From Phycisphaerae bacterium (lineage in GTDB: Bacteria > Planctomycetota > Phycisphaerae > SM23-33), in NCBI GenBank assembly GCA_016929245.1, contig JAFGJE010000151.1, forward strand, positions 1 to 35,172: a stretch of DNA of 35,172 bases. Direction: 5' to 3'. Position 1 is the first letter of the stretch. Each line of letters opens with the position of its first letter. The notes below the pieces were generated by a model that searched no databases, was not told the origin of the DNA, and was given only the letters and a program-made list of their open reading frames with translations. Shown here in pieces: positions 31,590 to 35,172 of this stretch. Made by a program: the position numbers and the translations under genes.

Positions 31590-33572
31590 TTACGGACCGT
31601 CGGTGCGAAAGGGCACCGCCGGGAGGTCCGCCTTGTTGTACAGATTGCACGCGGGATTGTTTCCCCAGGCGTAGCGGACGGCTTTCGGTTCGGCGACCTT
31701 GTCGGACCAGACCAGGACCGTCTCGCCGTCGATCTTCGCGTCGGCCCAGACGAACTTTCCGTTCTCACCGGCGATGGCGAAGCCTACCGGCGATTTGTCG
31801 CCTTTGGCGATGAGTCCACCGTTGACGTGCTCGAACGACAGGCGGATTTTGTTCCCTTCCCTCTTCATGTCCTTGTACATCGGACCGGAGTAGGGAATGT
31901 CCCGGCCGTAAATTTTCGCCCGGGCCCACAGGGCGAGTCGCTTTCCGACATCCTGCTTATTTCGTGGGTGAATGTCGGCGGCGTCGCCGATATCGATCGT
32001 CACCGCCAGGCCGGTGTTCGGAACGGAAAGGGTCATCGCCTGGGCTTCCCGCAGCCGCGCCCAGCCGGTGTCGGTCGGCTGCTCTTCACGCCGCATAAAA
32101 TTCGCCAGTTGCACGATCCCGAAGGCGAACTGTTTCTGTCCCCAGGCGTCGTGCCAGGTTTGGATCATCGCGGGGAGCATTTTACGATACCCCGCCGCGT
32201 TGCCGGCGTTGGATTCTCCCTGATACCAGATCGCGCCGCGCAGGGCATAAGGAATCAACGGATGGATCATGCCGTTGTATAAAACGCATGGATGATTGGC
32301 GTTCGAGGAGGACGTCTGCGGAAGGGGAGGTTTGGGAACCCCCGCCGGATCCCGCGGATTCTGTACGCGCTCCACGCGATACCGCCACCCCTCCGAAAGC
32401 GGGATCGAGGTGTCGCCCTTGTGGGAGGGATACAGTTTTCCCGATCCGGGAAAAGAACCGCTCAGGTGATTGTTGAATACCCGAACGGCGATCGTGTTTT
32501 TCCCGGCCGTGAAACAATGAGACGGCACGTGATAGACGCGTTGCTGCTGCCAGTATCGCGGTGTTTTTTTATCGGTTCGTCCGACCTCCAGGCCGTTGAC
32601 GTAGGTCGTGTCATAATCGTCGATCTCGCCGAGTTCCAGAACCAGTTCCTTGCCCGCCCAGGAATCCGGGATCTCCACCGTGCGACGGTACCAGACCGCC
32701 CCGAGATACCCGATACTGTAATAACCCTTCGCGTCCTTCCATTGGTCCGGGGCGTTGTCCGGATTTGCCCATCCAAGATCAAACCCGTCGTTATGATAGT
32801 CGTAGCAGTTGGATGCTTTTTCCCATTGGGTCAGTCTTTTTAAGTAGATTCGCAGCGCACGGGGATAGTTTTCCCGCGCCAGTTTCGTCAGTTGTTCGGC
32901 CTTGTCGATTTCCTTCTCCCACCCGAGGGCGGCGTAGGTGGCTCGACTGCTCCAGGCTTCAATCGGCGTGCCGCCCCAGGAGCTGTCGATCAGTCCGACG
33001 GGGACTTTTTCCTGCGTCAACAGGTCTCTTCCGAAGAAATACGCCACCGCCGAGAAGCCCGGGACGGTGTGGGGGGAGCATTCCTCCCAGCCGCCGTCGG
33101 CGTCCTCCAGCGGATCGTGAGAGATTTTCTTGCCGACGGTAAACAGGCGCAGGTTCGGGTGGTTCGCGGAGTCGATTTCCTGTCGGGCGTTGTCGGACGC
33201 GCTCACGGGCCATTCCATGTTCGACTGCCCCGACGCCAGCCAGACTTCGCCGATGAGGATATTGTTTAGTTTGCGAGATTCCCCGCCGGCCTGGATGGTC
33301 ATCGTTTGGGGTTTGTCATTGGCTTGCAAGGCCGGGAGGCGAATCATCCATTTTCCGTCCTTGTCGGCGGTGGCTGTGGCGGATTGTCCGGCGAAGGTGA
33401 CGGTGGCGTTTTGCCCCGCGTCGGTCCAGCCCCAGATCGGAATCGGCATGTCCCGCTGGAGGACCATGTTGTCGTTGAGAATCGCGGGAAGTTTCAGTTC
33501 CGCCGAGGTGCGCGTCGAAATCAGAAGAACCGTCGTTAACCCCACGATCCACATCCAGCTAAAACGCTTCAT
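31590..33572 (-). CDS. Sialate O-acetylesterase (SGNH-type, exported)
   Basis: A 660-residue exported esterase. A signal peptide (MKRFSWMWIVGLTTVLLISTRTSA) precedes the family opening LKLPAILNDNMVLQRDMPIPIWGW. The nucleophile block is WLASGQSNMEWPV (Ser ~117), followed by GAIWYQGESNAG and the C-terminal catalytic Asp/His block DAADIHPRNKQDVGKRLA. A beta-galactosidase-type jelly-roll segment (YRRTVEIPDSWAGKELVLELGEIDDYDTTYVNG) is inserted in the middle, as in many polysaccharide-linked members. In this family the enzyme removes O-acetyl groups from sialic acids or from plant-type xylans and pectins; the latter fits the nearby GH127. ATG 33572 has AAGGA 8 bases upstream. Confidence 0.92.
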   Translation of the reverse strand: MKRFSWMWIVGLTTVLLISTRTSAELKLPAILNDNMVLQRDMPIPIWGWTDAGQNATVTFAGQSATATADKDGKWMIRLPALQANDKPQTMTIQAGGESRKLNNILIGEVWLASGQSNMEWPVSASDNARQEIDSANHPNLRLFTVGKKISHDPLEDADGGWEECSPHTVPGFSAVAYFFGRDLLTQEKVPVGLIDSSWGGTPIEAWSSRATYAALGWEKEIDKAEQLTKLARENYPRALRIYLKRLTQWEKASNCYDYHNDGFDLGWANPDNAPDQWKDAKGYYSIGYLGAVWYRRTVEIPDSWAGKELVLELGEIDDYDTTYVNGLEVGRTDKKTPRYWQQQRVYHVPSHCFTAGKNTIAVRVFNNHLSGSFPGSGKLYPSHKGDTSIPLSEGWRYRVERVQNPRDPAGVPKPPLPQTSSSNANHPCVLYNGMIHPLIPYALRGAIWYQGESNAGNAAGYRKMLPAMIQTWHDAWGQKQFAFGIVQLANFMRREEQPTDTGWARLREAQAMTLSVPNTGLAVTIDIGDAADIHPRNKQDVGKRLALWARAKIYGRDIPYSGPMYKDMKREGNKIRLSFEHVNGGLIAKGDKSPVGFAIAGENGKFVWADAKIDGETVLVWSDKVAEPKAVRYAWGNNPACNLYNKADLPAVPFRTDGP

Positions 33573-33668
33573 TGCAACCGTCCTTTCAGAACCCAAAGAA
33601 ATTCCGTCGATCAGGAGAAAAACCCCGGGGAACGAAATCCCGCCGGGCGTATGACATAACGATATAAT

Positions 33669-33699
33669 CGTTCCGGAGGACAGGTTATTGCACGGAACG
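33669..33699 (-). terminator. Probable terminator of the glycosyltransferase gene
   Basis: A 7-bp perfect stem CGTTCCG/CGGAACG with a 17-base loop, beginning 3 bases after the glycosyltransferase stop and followed on the minus strand by ATTATATCGTTAT. A short stem, so a weak call. Confidence 0.4.
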
Positions 33700-33701
33700 T
33701 G

Positions 33702-34928
33702 TCAGAATTCCATGGGCAGTTCGACGGGCGCGCCGGTCTGTACGGACTGCCGCGCCAGATCGTAGGCCTGCGTGTATTGCTCCGCGACCACGTCCCAGGA
33801 CACGACGTTGTCGAGATACCGCTTGAGATTTTCCCCCATGTTCAGGCGCAGTTCCTCGTTGCAGGCCAGTTCGATCACGTGCCGTTTGAGCATCTCGCGC
33901 GTGGTGAACAGCAGCCCGCCGCCGGACTCCAGCGTCTGGGCGGTCAGTCCCTCCATGGGGGCGGTGGTGACGTAGGGTTTGTTCAGCGCGATGATCCGCG
34001 CCAGCGTTCCGGACTGCGTTTCGTCGGTGCTGGGCAGGACGATGAAATCGCAGACCGCCATCATCTTGTAGTACACGTCGCCGCGGGGGACGAATTCGTA
34101 GTAATGGGCCAGCCGCTTCTTTTCGAGCAGTTCCACTTCGGAGCGGTATTTGTCGTAATCGGGTTTGTGGTTCGGGTCGCGCCACGTCCCGGCCGCCAGC
34201 AGGTCCCAGTCCTCGCCGGTGCGCTCGTGAATTTCCTCCGCGATGTTCTCCCACATGCTGGTCAGAATGTCCCACCGTTTGTTGGACTGGATCCATCCGA
34301 TCAATCCCACCAGGTGCGGCGCGAGGTGCTCGACCTTATCGAGTCCCAGGTCTTCGCGCAACTGGACGACTTCCGCGAGGCTGTAGCGTCGGTCCGAACG
34401 GGCGCCGTGGGGCACGACCATGATGTTTTTCGGAGTCGGCCAATCGCGGCCCCGGAATTCCCAGTCCAGCCGCCATTTCTGGTAATGGCACTTGAAGAGC
34501 ACCACGTTGGTCCGCCGGGACATTTTGAAGATGAAATCCGCCTCGAAGTCCGTCAATCGCCCGTGCACGGTGTGCGGCTCCATGACGGTCGGCACGTCGC
34601 TTAATGCCTCCAGCAGGTTCAGCAGTCCCTCGTTGCCGTCGGATTTCCCGCGCTCGTCGTAATAGTTGTACAGGCCGTACTCGTGCTCGATGTGCACGGC
34701 GTGGGGTTGCAGCTTGTGAACCTGTTCCGCCACCGGTTTCCACCAGGTTCGGTTGGAGGTGTCGATGATCGGGAACACCCCGTCGCCCTCGCCGTCGGTG
34801 TGGGAGATCACCAGCACGTCCCGTTCGGGATGGGCCTTCTGGATAAACTCCCGTGCCTCTTCGCAAAACGTGCCGATCCCGCACAGCCGCGGGGGATAAC
34901 TGCTGATCATGACGATGGGGTCAGACAT
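33702..34928 (-). CDS. GT4-family glycosyltransferase
   Basis: A 408-residue GT-B fold glycosyltransferase. The N terminus MSDPIVMISSYPPRLCGIGTF is typical of the GT4 subgroup whose next landmarks are HAVHIEHEYGLYNYYDE and VMEPHTVHG. The C-terminal half has MVVPHGARSDRRYS, the strand VGLIGWIQSNKRW, and the donor-binding stretch FIVLPSTDETQSGTLARIIALNKPYVTTAPMEGL. It would act in the cytoplasm on an activated sugar. Donor and acceptor are unknown. ATG 34928 is preceded by AAGG at 8 bases. The frame continues upstream to 35162 through AT-rich and palindromic DNA that is not coding. Confidence 0.9.
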   Translation of the reverse strand: MSDPIVMISSYPPRLCGIGTFCEEAREFIQKAHPERDVLVISHTDGEGDGVFPIIDTSNRTWWKPVAEQVHKLQPHAVHIEHEYGLYNYYDERGKSDGNEGLLNLLEALSDVPTVMEPHTVHGRLTDFEADFIFKMSRRTNVVLFKCHYQKWRLDWEFRGRDWPTPKNIMVVPHGARSDRRYSLAEVVQLREDLGLDKVEHLAPHLVGLIGWIQSNKRWDILTSMWENIAEEIHERTGEDWDLLAAGTWRDPNHKPDYDKYRSEVELLEKKRLAHYYEFVPRGDVYYKMMAVCDFIVLPSTDETQSGTLARIIALNKPYVTTAPMEGLTAQTLESGGGLLFTTREMLKRHVIELACNEELRLNMGENLKRYLDNVVSWDVVAEQYTQAYDLARQSVQTGAPVELPMEF

Positions 34929-35079
34929 GTCCGAAACCTTCCGAATCTCAACGGGAACCGCGATACCGATCCGCGACGAAACCCACCCGCCGCGCACAAT
35001 TCCAACCATATCATTTTCACAAAGGCGGTTCACGAGGAAAAGTGAAATTGTATTTTTTGTGAGAAGATAAAAAAAACAA

Positions 35080-35171
35080 AAGGGTGCCGTGGTTCGCGGA
35101 GCGCAGCGGAGCAACCACGTTCTTCGAATCGCGTGGTTGCTCCGCTGCGCTCCGCGAACCACGGCACCCTT
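35080..35171. repeat. Palindromic element G (GGGTGCCGTGG type), perfect 40-bp arms, terminator-like
   Basis: Arms 35080-35119 and 35132-35171 are exact reverse complements with a 12-base loop. The end module is AAGGGTGCCGTGGTTCGCGGAG and the inner one GAGCAACCACG. The 16-base GCGGAGCGCAGCGGAG between them is also in element A. On the minus strand the stem is followed by CCTTTTGTTTTTTTT (35066-35084), so it should end transcription of a minus-strand gene lying right of the window. It lies about 150 bases upstream of the glycosyltransferase. Confidence 0.9.
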
Positions 35172-35172
35172 A

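Noticed and set aside
34929-35162. Extension of the glycosyltransferase by 78 N-terminal residues
   Set aside because: The added stretch runs through an AT-rich region and half of a perfect palindrome, while ATG 34928 has a ribosome site and opens with the family's conserved start.

Overview
The window looks like a chromosomal segment of a planctomycete, most likely of the Phycisphaerae type. This is inferred from the gene content (AsmA-like giant protein, UvrC-like half protein, GH127 and sialate O-acetylesterase, Gfo/Idh oxidoreductase, ceramidase-like and URO-D-like enzymes, M16 protease), the high GC content, and the recurring TTQP-type linkers in several exported proteins. No rRNA, tRNA, CRISPR array, transposase or phage gene was found.

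Layout. Positions 1-6975 (+) hold a type IV pilus operon: the 3' part of pilB, then pilT, pilC, a PilV-like prepilin, two tandem 454/455-residue PilX-like proteins with a glycine-asparagine repeat region, and a PilW/GspJ-like prepilin. The genes are 3-18 bases apart. A 374-base gap with several inverted repeats leads to a YkgJ-type cysteine-cluster protein that appears to be transcribed without a leader. At 7906-13609 an AraC regulator (-) diverges from a four-gene operon (+): DegT-type PLP aminotransferase, xylose-isomerase-like TIM-barrel protein, URO-D-fold protein and a cytoplasmic ceramidase-like hydrolase. I regard this as the best candidate for an undescribed metabolic pathway in the window.

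From 13.66 kb to the end every gene is on the minus strand. In left-to-right order they are: an RDD membrane protein, a lipoprotein and a small zinc-finger protein (one overlapping operon, transcribed in the opposite order); a cyclodeaminase-like protein; a two-domain M16 protease; a stand-alone response regulator; a GH127 beta-L-arabinofuranosidase; a SRAP/YedK protein; a Gfo/Idh/MocA oxidoreductase; a 1184-residue AsmA-like protein with a clear ~117-residue repeat, coupled by a one-base overlap to a UvrC-like protein that has lost most GIY-YIG residues; a FabZ-like dehydratase; a sialate O-acetylesterase; and a GT4 glycosyltransferase. GH127, sialate esterase and Gfo/Idh point to use of plant- or algal-type glycans.

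The most striking non-coding feature is a set of modular palindromes (arms up to 40 bp and perfect). They fill the intergenic gaps and nearly all lie within 10-30 bases of a stop codon. They share interchangeable modules, such as a TGTCATCCTGAGC end or a GGGTGCCGTGGTTCGCG end, and at least one has a U-rich tail like an intrinsic terminator.
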